From positions 16,430,501 to 16,494,500 of the forward strand of contig JBAIAC010000003.1 of the NCBI GenBank assembly GCA_037349315.1: a DNA stretch of 64,000 nucleotides, given 5' to 3'. The notes beneath the pieces were generated by a model, which saw only the letters and a program-made list of their open reading frames with translations, was not told the DNA's origin and searched no databases. Of the stretch, positions 54,714 through 64,000 are shown piece after piece. Within the stretch, counting starts at the first letter, position 1. The number at the start of each line of letters is the position of its first letter. This DNA comes from Chelydra serpentina. Lineage: Eukaryota > Chordata > Testudines > Chelydridae. Position numbers and translations under genes: made by a program.

Positions 54714-57091
54714 TAGAATCATAGAATCTCAGGATTGGAAGGGACCTCAGGAGGTCATCTAGTCCAACCCCCTGCTCAAAGCAGGACCAAACCCAACTAA
54801 ATGATCCCAGCCAGGGCTTTGTCAAGCCTGACCTTAAAAACCTCTAAGGAAGGAGATTCCACCACCTCCCTAGGTAACCCATTCCAGTGCTTCACCACCC
54901 TACTAGTGAAAAAGTTTTTCCTAATATCCAACCTAAACCTCCCCCTCTGCAACTTGAGACCATTACTCCTTGTTCTGTCATCTTCTACCACTGAGAACAA
55001 TCTAGATCCATCCTCTTTGGAACCCCCTTTTAGGTAGTTGAAAGCAGCTATCAAATCCCCCCTCATTCTTCTCTTCTGCAGGCTAAACAATCCCAGTTCC
55101 CTCAGCCTCTCCTCATAAGTTATGTGCTCCAGCCCCCTAATCATTTTTGTTGCCCTCCGTTGGACTCTTTCCAATTTATCCACATCCTTCTTGTAGTGTG
55201 GGGCCCAAAACTGGACACAGTACTCCAAATGAGGCCTCAGCAGTGCCGAATAGAGGGGAATAATCACCTCCCTCGATCTGCTGGAAATGCCCCTACTTAT
55301 ACAGCCCAAAATGCCATTAGCCTTCTTGGCAACAAGGGCACACTGTTGACTCATATTCACCTTTTCGTCCACTGTAATCCCTAGGTCCTTTTCTGCAGAA
55401 CTGCTGCCCAGCCATTCGGTCCCTAGTCTGTAGCAGTGCATGGGATTCTTCCGTCCTAAGTGCAGGACTCTGCACTTGTCCTTGTTGAACCTCATCAGAT
55501 TTCTTTTGGCCCAATCCTCTAATTTGCCTAGGTCCCTCTGTATCCTATCCCTACCCTCCAGCGTATCAACCAATCCTCCCAGTTTAGTGTCATCTGCAAA
55601 CTTGCTAAGGGTGCAGTCCACACCATCCTCCAGATCGTTGATGAAGATATTGAACAAAACCGGCCCCAGCACCGACCCTTGGGGCACTCCACTTGATACC
55701 GGCTGCCAACTAGACATGGAGCCATTGATCACTACCCGTTGAGCACGACCATCCAGCCAGTTTTCTATCCACCTTACCGTCCATTCATCCAGCCCATACT
55801 TCTTTAACTTGCTGGCAAGAACGCTGTGGGAGACTGTATCAAAAGCTTTGCTAAAGTCAAGAAATAGCACATCCACTGCTTTCCCCTCATCCACAGAGCC
55901 AGTTATCTCATCACAGAAGGCAATTAGGTTAGTCAGGCATGACTTGCCCTTGGTGAATCCATGCTGACTGTTCCTGATCACTTTCCCCTCCTTTAAGTGG
56001 TTCAGAATTGATTCCTTGAGGACCTGTTCCATGATTTTTCCAGGGACTGAGGTGAGACTGACTGGCCTGTAGTTCCCCGGATCTTCCTTCTTCCCTTTTT
56101 TAAAGATGGGCACTACATTAGCTTTTTTCCAGTCATCCGGGACCTCCCCCGATTGCCATGATTTGTCAAAGATAATGGCCAATGGCTCTGCAATCACATC
56201 GGCCAACTCCTTTAGCACCCTCGGATGCAGTGCATCCGGCCCCATGGACTTGTGTTCGTCCAGCTTTTCTAAATAGTCCCGAACTACTTCTTTCTCCACA
56301 GAGGGCTGGTCACCTCCTCCCCATACCGTGCTGCGGAGTGCAGCCATCTGGGAGTTGACCTTGTCTGTGAAGACAGAGGCAAAAAAAGCATTGAGTACAC
56401 TAGCTTTCTCCACATCCTCTGTCACTAGGTTCCCTCCCTCATTCAGCAAGGGGACCACACTTTCCTTGACTTTCTTCTTGTTGCTCACATACCTGGAGAA
56501 ACCCTTCTTGTTACTCCTAACATCTCCGGCTAGCTGCAACTCCACGTGTGATTTGGCCTTCCTAATTTCACTCCTGCATGCCTGAACAATATTTTTATAC
56601 TCCTCCCTGGTCATTTGTCCAATCTTCCACTTCTTGTAAGCTGCTTTTTTGTGTTTAAGACGAGCAAGCATTTCACTGTTAAGCCAAGCTGGTCGTCTGC
56701 CATATTTGCTTTTCTTCCTACACATCGGGATGGTTTGTTCCTGCAACCTCAATAAGGTTTCTTTAAAATACAGCCAGCTTTCCTCAACTCCTTTCCCCCT
56801 CGTGTTATTCTCCCAGGGGACCTTGCCCATCAGTTCCCGGAGGGAGTCAAAGTCTGCTTTTCTGAAGTCCAGGGTCTCTGTTCTACTGCTCTCCTTTCTT
56901 CCTTGTGTCAGGATCCTGAACTTGACCATCTCATGGTCACTGCCTCCCAGGTTCCCATCCACTATTGCTTCCTCTACTATTTCTTCCCTGTTTGTGAGCA
57001 ACAGGTCAAGAAGAGCTTTTCCCCTAGTTGGTTCCTCCAGCACTTGCACCAGGAAATTGTCCCCTACACTTTCCAAAAACTTCCTGGATTG
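54714..57091 (-). mobile_element. CR1 LINE (CR1-B), 5'-truncated, ORF2 open
   Basis: Nearly identical to CR1-A but truncated inside the endonuclease. A single frame (57076-54797, 759 residues) runs without stops through GSDHEMVKF, the reverse transcriptase ([21 protein letters not shown]) to the C-terminal [12 protein letters not shown]. The codon that is TAG in CR1-A is TAC (Tyr) here. The 3' end lies at 54714 next to Gypsy gag; the 5' breakpoint meets another CR1. Confidence 0.93.
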
Positions 57092-57926
57092 CCTTATATA
57101 AATCCATAGTATGCCTACATCTTGAATACTGTGTACAGATGTGGTCTCCTCATCTCAAAAAGCATATATTGGCATTAGAAAAGGTTCAGAGAAGGGCAAT
57201 TGAAATTATTAGGGGTTTGGAACGGGTCCCATATGAGGAGAAATTAAAGACGCTAGGACTTTTCATCTTGGAAAAGAGGAGACTAAGGGGTACTGTTCCC
57301 TCTAATCTGTGCGCGTGTGCACACACAGATCCTAACCCCTGCGCACACGGCAAAACATCGTGCGCACAAATGTTTGCACAGAAGCACAACAATTTGCATA
57401 GAAGAATTGTTTTGCGCACACAGCCTGTCAAAAATTAGAGGGAACATTGCTAAGGGGGAATATGATAGAGGTGTATAAAATCATGAGTGGTGTGAAGAAA
57501 GTGAATAAGGAAAATTTATTTACTTGTTCCCATAATATAAGAAATAGGGGTCACCAAATGAAATTAATGGGCAGCAGGTTTAAAAAAAAATAAAAGGAAG
57601 TTCTTCTTCACATAGCGCACAGTCAACCTGTGGAACTCCTTGCCCGAGGAGGCTGTGAAGGCTAGGACTATAACAGGGTTTAAAAGAGAACTGGATAAAT
57701 ACATGGAGATGAAGTCCGTTAATGGCTATTAACCAGGATGGGTAAGGAATGGTGTCCTTAGCCTCTGTTTGTCAGAGGGGGGTGATGGATGACAGGAGAG
57801 AGATCACTTGATCATTTCCTGTTAGGTTCACTCCCTCTGGGGCACCTGGCATTGGCCACTGTCGGTGGACAGGATACTGGGCTGGATGGACCTTTGGTCT
57901 GACTCAGTACAGCCGTTCTTATGTTC
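57092..57926 (+). mobile_element. CR1 LINE fragment (CR1-D), split by a hAT MITE
   Basis: Plus-strand C-terminal ORF2 ([52 protein letters not shown]) and 3' UTR ending CCGTTCTTATGTTCC. It matches the subfamily of the 45.4-kb fragment. It stands head to head with CR1-B at 57091. Confidence 0.83.
57291..57449. mobile_element. hAT MITE, 159 bp, with perfect 8-bp duplication
   Basis: Ends TGTTCCCTCTAAT and ATTAGAGGGAACA are perfect inverted repeats; CTAAGGGG flanks both sides (57283-57290, 57450-57457). It sits in CR1-D. Confidence 0.9.
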
Positions 57927-58673
57927 CATCTCTGGCCCCTCCTCCATGGGGTTAGTTGTTCTGTGTGTTCCGAGGCTGGAGGTTCCCCGCGTAGGGGCTG
58001 GAACTCGGGGGCGCTGCACCCCCTGGCTGGGTGAGGTTGGCACTAGGTGAAGGGGGTCACAGTTCAGGTCAGTGGCTCTCAGCCCCCCACTACTCACATT
58101 GTCCCAGCAGCACCCCAGCACTGTCAGCTCATCTAGTCTGACCTGCAGCTCCCAGGCCTGAGACCTTCCCGCGACCCCTTCATGGAGCTCAGTGACTTGT
58201 CTGTGCGGCTGGGAACTTTAATCACTTTCTGGATTTAATGAATTAACCCCTTCCCGCCCCTCTCCCTTTGTGGGGAGTGACACCACAACAACCCCTGGCA
58301 CTTCTACAGCATCGCTGCCCCAGTCTGTGACTGGGGATAGAGGCACATTTGCGATGGAAGCAGCAAATATAGGGATAGAACCCAGGAGTCCTGGCTCCAG
58401 CCCCCTGTTCTAAGCACAGGCAGACAATGACCCAACCGCTGTATTTTCTTTGCTTTTGCAAGTCAGGTGGCTGTTTACATCATTTCTGGGAACTATTTTT
58501 GGTTAGTCTCCTCCTCTTGGGGGGAGAGGAGGTACCAAGGCTCTGGGGCCTGTGAAGTTTTCCCCGTGCTGCAGTACAGTCACTGCGGGCATTAGTATCA
58601 CTGGGCTTTGGATACTGCCCTGGCCTGGTCTCTCCTGGTCTGGGGAGCCAGGCTCATGGGAAACTTCCCCTTC
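57927..58673. other. Upstream intergenic sequence with low-copy repeat
   Basis: Positions 57985-58265 are a diverged copy of 52366-52628. Around 58330-58440 there are MIR-like phrases (GAACCCAGGAGTCCTGGCTC). No gene seen. Confidence 0.45.
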
Positions 58674-59606
58674 TGTGATGCTGTCAAGGCTGATTCCCCA
58701 CTCTGGCACTTTGGGTGCAGCAGGTGGGGGTCCGCAAGGACTCTAAAAATTAATACTTGTCACTCCAGGCTTGTATTAAACTCCCAAGATTACAGATCCC
58801 CCTGGCCTTGGGTTGGTAAATGCTGCCAGCACCCAAGTGCAGAACCCCTTTGAGAGCCCAGGAATACACACTTGGGAATTCCTTCCTGAGGGGTACCCCC
58901 AAGCTCTTTCACCCCCCTCTGGGGAAGAACTGAGAAAAGGAAAAAAAGAAAAGAAATCAGCTGTTGCCACCAGCTAACTGAAAAACATGTGCACAGACCT
59001 CTTAAAGCACAGAAATCCAATCATGTTCATAAAAAAGGTAAATGTTATTAAAAGAAAGAAAGAAAGAAAGAAAACACGTGTAAAAACAGGCTGTTGCTAG
59101 ATATTAAAAGAGCAACCACAAGGATTAAGCACCAAGAAAGGAATTCTTGGGGTCCAGCTTAAAGGTTACAAAAACACCTGTGTTTAGCACACAGGAATCC
59201 ACAAGCCCAAAATAAAGACAGAAACCTGATCACGTCTAAACTAAACATTTCCTGTTCTAGTTACATATCTGTGGTTCCAAATGACTGATTTCTAGGTATG
59301 ACGCTGATGATTTTTCATACCTGGCCCAGCTTCACAGCATCCCCTGCTGCTCTCTGTGTCTGTCTAGCCCAGAGAACACCACCACCACCACAGACAAAGG
59401 GGAAGTTTTTTCTAATTTTAAAAGTTGCTAGTCTTCCATTGGCTCTTCTGGCCAGGTGCCAACTCACTTCCTCTTATCTAAGCATTTCAGTGAGATTTCT
59501 TAACCCTTTACAGGTAAGGCAAGTAGACAACAGCTACTAAGGCTTTTTATAGCTAACTGACTAGCTGGGTGTCCATAAGAGGGTGCTATCCCCCTCATTT
59601 ACCACA
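58674..59606 (-). repeat. Possible LTR-type repeat
   Basis: A roughly 930-bp block whose ends read TGTG...CACA. On the minus strand a TATA-like motif (AGCTATAAAAAGCC) lies near 59545-59558. An (AAAG)n tract is at 59053-59072. No target duplication was found, so the boundaries and class are uncertain. Confidence 0.4.
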
Positions 59607-59838
59607 CACACCCCCCAAATCACAGACAGTGCTGGCCAGCCTGGTCCAAGTCGGGTTCACATCGGCTGTGATTTCTTCCTGGAGGTTTAGGAAAACAAAG
59701 TTAATAAGATACACGCACCTCTAATTTTACTACTAAGTACATGAAGGACTAAACTGTATTTTCCACATTTCAAGGACTACAATGACTAGAATACAGGGAC
59801 AGTTTGTACCGGCTGATTCTGAGAAACTCTCCCAGGAG
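59607..59838. other. Intergenic sequence, nothing recognised
   Basis: About 230 bp with no recognisable gene, repeat or regulatory motif. Confidence 0.4.
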
Positions 59839-59874
59839 AAAGAACAGGAGTACTTGTGGCACCTTTGTCTCTAA
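59839..59874 (+). repeat. Foldback-retroposon fragment at Harbinger D insertion
   Basis: The phrase AGTACTTGTGGCACCTT is the body start of the palindromic retroposon type, followed by the inverted GTCTCTAAGG. Harbinger D inserted at the TAA (59872-59874). Confidence 0.6.
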
Positions 59875-60214
59875 GGGTATGTCTACACTACGAGAATAGT
59901 TCGATTTATCTTAAACCGAATTTGTGAAACCGATTTTACAAAGTCGATCGTGCGAATCCTCACCAAGGACATTAATTCGAGTTTGTGAGTCCACACTAAC
60001 GGGGCAAGCGTCGACATTGCAAGCGGTGCACTGTGGGTAGCTATCCCACAGTTCCTGCAGTCCCCGCTGCCCATTGGAATTCTGGGTCTAGCCCCCAGTG
60101 CCTTCTGGGGCCAAAAATGTGTCGAGGGTGGTTTTGGGAACATGTCGTCATTCAACCCACACTCCCGCCCTCCCTACGTGAAAGCGCTGGCGGGCAATTA
60201 CGTAGCGCCCTTTT

Positions 60215-60398
60215 CATAGAATCATAGAATATCAGGGTTGGAAGGGACCTTAGGAGGTCATCTAGTCCAACCCCCTGCTCAAAGCAGGAGCAATCCCCAA
60301 CTTTTGCCCCAGATCCCCAAATGGCCCCCTCAAGGATTGAACTCACAACCCTGGGTTTAGCAGGCCAGTGCTCAAACCACTGAGCTATCCCTCCCCCC
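60215..60398 (-). repeat. tRNA-headed SINE with CR1 tail in Harbinger D 5' region
   Basis: Full head-tail SINE inserted between the left TIR and the transposase start of Harbinger D. It ends about 40 bp before the ATG at 60438, so it may have displaced the element's own promoter or 5' UTR. Confidence 0.87.
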
Positions 60399-60437
60399 GA
60401 GGGTGATTGACAGCGCGGACGCCACAGGACAGCGAGC

Positions 60438-61721
60438 ATGGAGCCCTCCGCGATTATCGCTGCTGTTCTGTCCGTTGTCAACACCTCGCGCCTTATCGTC
60501 CACCTTTTCCAGAGGCAGATGCTGAGAAATAGGGTGAGGAGGCAACAGAAGCTCCGCGAGGACATGAACTCTGAGAGGGGCACAGACCTCTCGCAAAGCA
60601 CGGGACCCCAGCCCCTAGACATCATGGTGGCAATGGGGCACGTTGATCCTGTGGAACGGCGGTTCTTGGCCAGGGAAACAAGCACTGACTGGTGGGACCG
60701 CATAGTGCTGCAGGTCTGGGATGAATCCCAGTGGCTGAGAAACAATCGTATGCGTAAGGGCACTTTCCTGGAACTTTGTGAGTTGCTGTCCCCTGCCCTG
60801 AAGCGCCAGGACACCCGGATGCGAGCTGCCCTGACTATCCAGAAGCGAGTGGCTATAGCCCTCTGGAAGCTTGCAACGCCAGACAGCTACCGGTCAGTCA
60901 CGAATCAATTTGGAGTGGGCAAGTCTACCGTGGGGGTTGCTATGATGCAGGTAGCCCATGCAATCGTTGACCTGCTGCTCTCAAAGGTAGTGACCCTTGG
61001 AGACGTGCAGGTGATCATAGGTGGCTTTTCTGCTATGGGATTTCCAAACTGCGGCAGGGCTATTGATGGGACACACATCCCCATCCTGGGACCGGCCCAC
61101 CAGGGCAGCCAGTACATTAACCGTAAGGGCTATTTTTCTATGGTGCTGCAAGCACTAGTGGACCATAAAGGACGTTTTACAAACATCAACGTCGGATGGC
61201 CGGGCAAGGTTCATGACGCTCGTGTGTTCAGGAACTCTGGTCTGTTCAGACGGCTGCAGGAAGGTATTTACTTCCCGGACCGCAAAATAAGTGTTGGGGA
61301 TGTGGAGATGCCTGTAGCGATCCTCGGGGACCCAGCCTACCCGCTAATGCCCTGGCTCATGAAGCCATACACGGGCGCCCTGGACACTGAAAAGGAGCTC
61401 TTCAACTACCGGCTGAGCAAGTGCAGGATGGTGGTGGAGTGTGCCTTTGGCCATCTCAAGGGGAGATGGCGAAGCTTACTTACTCGCTCCGATCTCAGCC
61501 AAACAAATATCCCCATTGTGATTGCAGCTTGCTGTGTGCTCCACAATCTCTGCGAGAGCAAGGGGGAGACGTTTATGGTGGGGTGGGAGGTTGAGGCCAA
61601 TCACCTGGCTGCTGATTACACACAGCCAGACACCAGGGCGATTAGAAGATCCCAGAGGGACGCGCTGCGCATCCGGGAAGCTTTGAAAGCTAGCTTCCAG
61701 AGCAAGCAGGGTAACCAGTGA
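60438..61721 (+). CDS. Harbinger D transposase, intact (427 aa)
   Basis: DDE transposase of the PIF/Harbinger (HARBI1-like) family. It starts MEPSAIIAAVLSVVNTSRL and stops at 61721 with no break. A helix-turn-helix-like segment lies at about residues 151-166 ([16 protein letters not shown]). The presumed catalytic triad is D210 (AIDGTHIPI), D260 (KVHDAR) and E334 (VVECAFGHLKGRW). NCGR replaces the NCGG of the sister copies just before D210. AATAAAG follows at 61842. Length and motifs fit an encoded full enzyme; whether it is expressed or moves the element is unknown. Confidence 0.92.
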   Translation: MEPSAIIAAVLSVVNTSRLIVHLFQRQMLRNRVRRQQKLREDMNSERGTDLSQSTGPQPLDIMVAMGHVDPVERRFLARETSTDWWDRIVLQVWDESQWLRNNRMRKGTFLELCELLSPALKRQDTRMRAALTIQKRVAIALWKLATPDSYRSVTNQFGVGKSTVGVAMMQVAHAIVDLLLSKVVTLGDVQVIIGGFSAMGFPNCGRAIDGTHIPILGPAHQGSQYINRKGYFSMVLQALVDHKGRFTNINVGWPGKVHDARVFRNSGLFRRLQEGIYFPDRKISVGDVEMPVAILGDPAYPLMPWLMKPYTGALDTEKELFNYRLSKCRMVVECAFGHLKGRWRSLLTRSDLSQTNIPIVIAACCVLHNLCESKGETFMVGWEVEANHLAADYTQPDTRAIRRSQRDALRIREALKASFQSKQGNQ

Positions 61722-62487
61722 CTGTTTCGCTTGTTAAAACTGAAGCTGAACCAGCCCCCCTTTCTTTCCCCAGTTACCGTTATCTATCCTCTCCAATTAC
61801 CAGCACCCTTTCCCCCCCTTCAGTCGCCGCTTTAAAAGTATAATAAAGGAAACATTTATTAAAACCGTCTTCTTTATTAATGATTTCTCGGTAAAGGGTT
61901 GAGACTGGGACGAATACCGTGGTTGGGGAGCGGGTGGAGTGATGGAAAGGACGCTTCCCAACTCGGGGAATGTCAGGCTCCTGCTCCCTGAGCAGTCCGC
62001 AGTGGTGTACTGCCTGTTTCAATGGAGCCTGCAACCCCTCCTGTTCGCAACTCTGTGAGGGGGGTCTGTGTGACTTCTTGGCCGGGGATTGCGGCCACTG
62101 ATCTCCTGCTGCATGGATCTGTCATGCAGGCTATTGCCTGCTGCCAACGATCTGCAGCCACCCTCCACCACCAGAAAGTGACAGCACCCCCCCCCCCATA
62201 GAGAATAGGAAATCCCCCTCCCAGAATGACAAGTGTGCCTAGTGAATGCAGTGTGAGTGTGACTTTCTGTTGAACCTTTTCCCCTGTCCCCACCTTGTTA
62301 TCTGCGACTATCGTCTCAAATCACAAACTACCCCACCCCTCCCCCAGAATAGAACAGCCCTTTGAAAGATAGTCAAGGAATCAGGAATTTTCAGAACACA
62401 ATTTTTTATTAAGGAGAGCAAAATTTTAAGATGAAACTTGGACAGGGGGTGGGGTGGGGTGCGTTTGGAGGGAAGTAAAGGTCCCAT

Positions 62488-62970
62488 CTAAATTTTTGGA
62501 AAGGAGAGCCTTCTGCTACTGGAGCAGTGCGCAGGGGTGGAGTGATTTTTACCGCGGCCCCTGCCTCCCCTCGTTCTACTGACTTTGGGTGAGGGGGGAA
62601 TTGGACTTTGTGGCAGGGGAGGGCGGTTGGAAAGAACATACAGAGGTGCCCTTTCCTCCATCCTCTGTTCCTGCAGAACGTCAACAAGGCGGCGGAGCGT
62701 ATCTGTTTGCTCCCTCATTAGTCCAAGCAGCGTTTGAGTCGTCTGCTGGTCTTCCAACCACCACCTGTCCTCGCGAGCTTCAGCCCTCTGCTCCCGTTCA
62801 CTGACTGCTCGCTCGGACCTTGAGACGTCCTCTCTCCGCTGTGCAACATCATTTCGGGAACAGACCATCAGTTCCGAAAACATGTCGTCCCGGGTTTTTT
62901 TTTTTGCGCTGCCTGATCTGCGCAAGCCTCTGGGAGGGCGATCCACAGGTAGGGAGGGAGACACTTGCAA
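62488..62970 (-). CDS. Harbinger D Myb-partner, C-terminal exon
   Basis: An acceptor (CTCCCATCCCACAG) ends at 62971. The exon encodes LRRSGSAKKKTRDDMFSELM, then a charged heptad-like region (SEREQRAEAREDRWWLEDQQ) and stops at 62488. AATAAA on the minus strand lies near 62405-62410. It corresponds to the exons at 635-1134 and 6908-7329. The Myb-domain exon should lie right of the window. No break in the exon was seen. Confidence 0.75.
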   Translation of the reverse strand: MQVSPSLPVDRPPRGLRRSGSAKKKTRDDMFSELMVCSRNDVAQRREDVSRSERAVSEREQRAEAREDRWWLEDQQTTQTLLGLMREQTDTLRRLVDVLQEQRMEERAPLYVLSNRPPLPQSPIPPSPKVSRTRGGRGRGKNHSTPAHCSSSRRLSFPKI

Positions 62971-63310
62971 CTGTGGGATGGGAGAAAGGGAGTGAATTCC
63001 TCAGAAAGATAAATTTTCCCAAAAAATGCCTATACTCTTTCCCTGTGAACAAGACCATGCATACTATCTATCACATGTGCACTCAGTACAAGGTCGAATA
63101 CTATGTCTTTGTATTAAGTGCCAGGGGTCCTGGTGTTCAGATCACACAAGCGGACCTGGACACTGGAAAACTGCTCTCTGGAGACCATGGTAAGCCGTTG
63201 CCTTTGGACTGCTGTGACCTAACTTCACAGCAGTGCGGTACTCCCATGTTTCAAGCACAGTTTCTAGCGGTGGCCAGTTCCTGATGCTGGCAAAACCGCT
63301 CGGATACCAC

Positions 63311-63945
63311 GGCTCGCCTACATGGTTACCCCCCCACCCCCTCCACGGGGCCGGTACCGGGAACTCTCCCTGCCTGCGACCCGCTGTGTTCTAACGGCTC
63401 GCCTACCTTCCCCACCCCCACCGTGTGGCCGGTGCAGGGAACTCTGCCTGCCTGCGCATGGCTGTGTTTTAACGGCTCGCCTACCCTCCCCACCCCCTCC
63501 GCGGGGCCGGTTCAGGGAACTCTCCCTGCCTGCGCACGGCTGTGTTTTAACGGCTCGCCTACCCTCCCCACCCCCTCCGTGGGGCCGGTACCGGGAACTC
63601 TCCCTGCCTGCGCACGGCTGTGTTTTAACGGCTCGCCTACCCTCCCCACCCCCTCCGCGGGGCCGGTTCAGGGAACTCTCCCTGCCTGCGCATGGCTGTG
63701 TTTTAACGGCTCGCCTACCCTCCCCACCCCCTCCGTGGGGCCGGTACCGGGAACTCTCCCTGCCTGCGCACGGCTGTGTTTTAACGGCTCGCCTACCCTC
63801 CCCACCCCCTCCGCGGGGCCGGTTCAGGGAACTCTCCCTGCCTGCGCACGGCTGTGTTTTAACGGCTCGCCTACCCTCCCCACCCCCTCCACGGGGCCGG
63901 TTCAGGGAACTCTCCCTGCCTGCGCACCGCAAAGTTTCAGCGGTT
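63311..63945. repeat. 78-bp satellite array with 156-bp higher-order period
   Basis: About eight tandem units, each containing GGCTCGCCTACCCTCCCCAC and CTCCCTGCCTGCGCAC. From 63471, unit starts fall every 78 bp (63471, 63549, 63627 and so on). Units alternate between a form with GGTTCAGGG and one with GGTACCGGG. Because 78 is a multiple of three, long open frames arise on both strands; they are not genes. Confidence 0.9.
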
Positions 63946-64000
63946 AGCCTCACAGCTACCACCCCCCCCCCACATGTCTGCAAACCGCCGGTTGTCATTC

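Larger units (their letters stand above)
59875..64000 (+). mobile_element. Harbinger D, partial (right end outside window)
   Basis: Left terminus GGGTATGTCTACACTACG follows TAA. It contains an intact plus-strand transposase, a minus-strand Myb-partner exon and, near the right edge, a 78-bp satellite. Layout matches Harbinger A in mirror orientation. A SINE lies in its 5' region. Confidence 0.88.

Noticed and set aside
63318..63998. 226-codon minus and 174-codon plus frames made of 26-residue repeats
   Set aside because: Produced by the 78-bp satellite period; open on both strands at once, with no start context or domain.

Overview
The window is vertebrate nuclear DNA, most likely from a turtle (probably a cryptodire). 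This rests on the repeat mix: CR1 LINEs, tRNA-headed SINEs with a CR1 tail, PIF/Harbinger elements each carrying a transposase plus a Myb-like gene, DIRS elements, and an MHC class I gene with reptile-like exons. No species can be named from sequence alone.

One host gene can be supported. It is an MHC class I heavy chain on the minus strand, read in seven exons: leader (51.18 kb), alpha-1 (41.15-40.88 kb), alpha-2 (18.99-18.72 kb), alpha-3 (17.05-16.77 kb), transmembrane (16.31-16.21 kb) and two short cytoplasmic exons (15.79-15.76 and 12.11-12.07 kb). Every junction is phase 1 and every exon is open. The final exon was not found. A gene that is usually a few kilobases long is stretched to at least 39 kb, with intron 1 about 10 kb and intron 2 about 22 kb, because mobile elements fill the introns. 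Several residues that anchor peptide termini in classical class I molecules are replaced, so the product looks non-classical. An ISRE, X/Y-like sites and a CCAAT motif lie upstream of exon 1, and a SINE sits directly against the ISRE.

Most of the rest is mobile DNA. Harbinger A (1-3818, runs off the left edge) and Harbinger D (59875-64000, runs off the right edge) carry uninterrupted transposase ORFs of about 431 and 427 residues. Harbinger B (4852-8928) is complete but has a nonsense codon in its transposase and a frameshift in its Myb gene; it sits inside a palindromic retroposon. Harbinger C (19815-31582) has been split twice, by a CR1 LINE and by a DIRS element. A second, decayed DIRS fills 32.1-38.9 kb and itself contains a foldback retroposon, a hammerhead-like retroposon and a solo LTR. 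Intron 1 holds two copies of a decayed L2/CR1-type LINE, a CR1 split by a 1.55-kb solo LTR, and a minisatellite. Upstream of the gene lie a hAT MITE, a Gypsy 5' end (LTR, primer-binding site, gag) split by a second solo LTR, and two head-to-head CR1s.

The structures most worth a second look are: the 39-kb class I gene with its altered groove; the palindromic retroposon family with 12-bp target duplications and hammerhead-like cores; a perfect 107-bp inverted repeat of LTR sequence; and a 78-bp satellite with a 156-bp higher-order period at the right edge.
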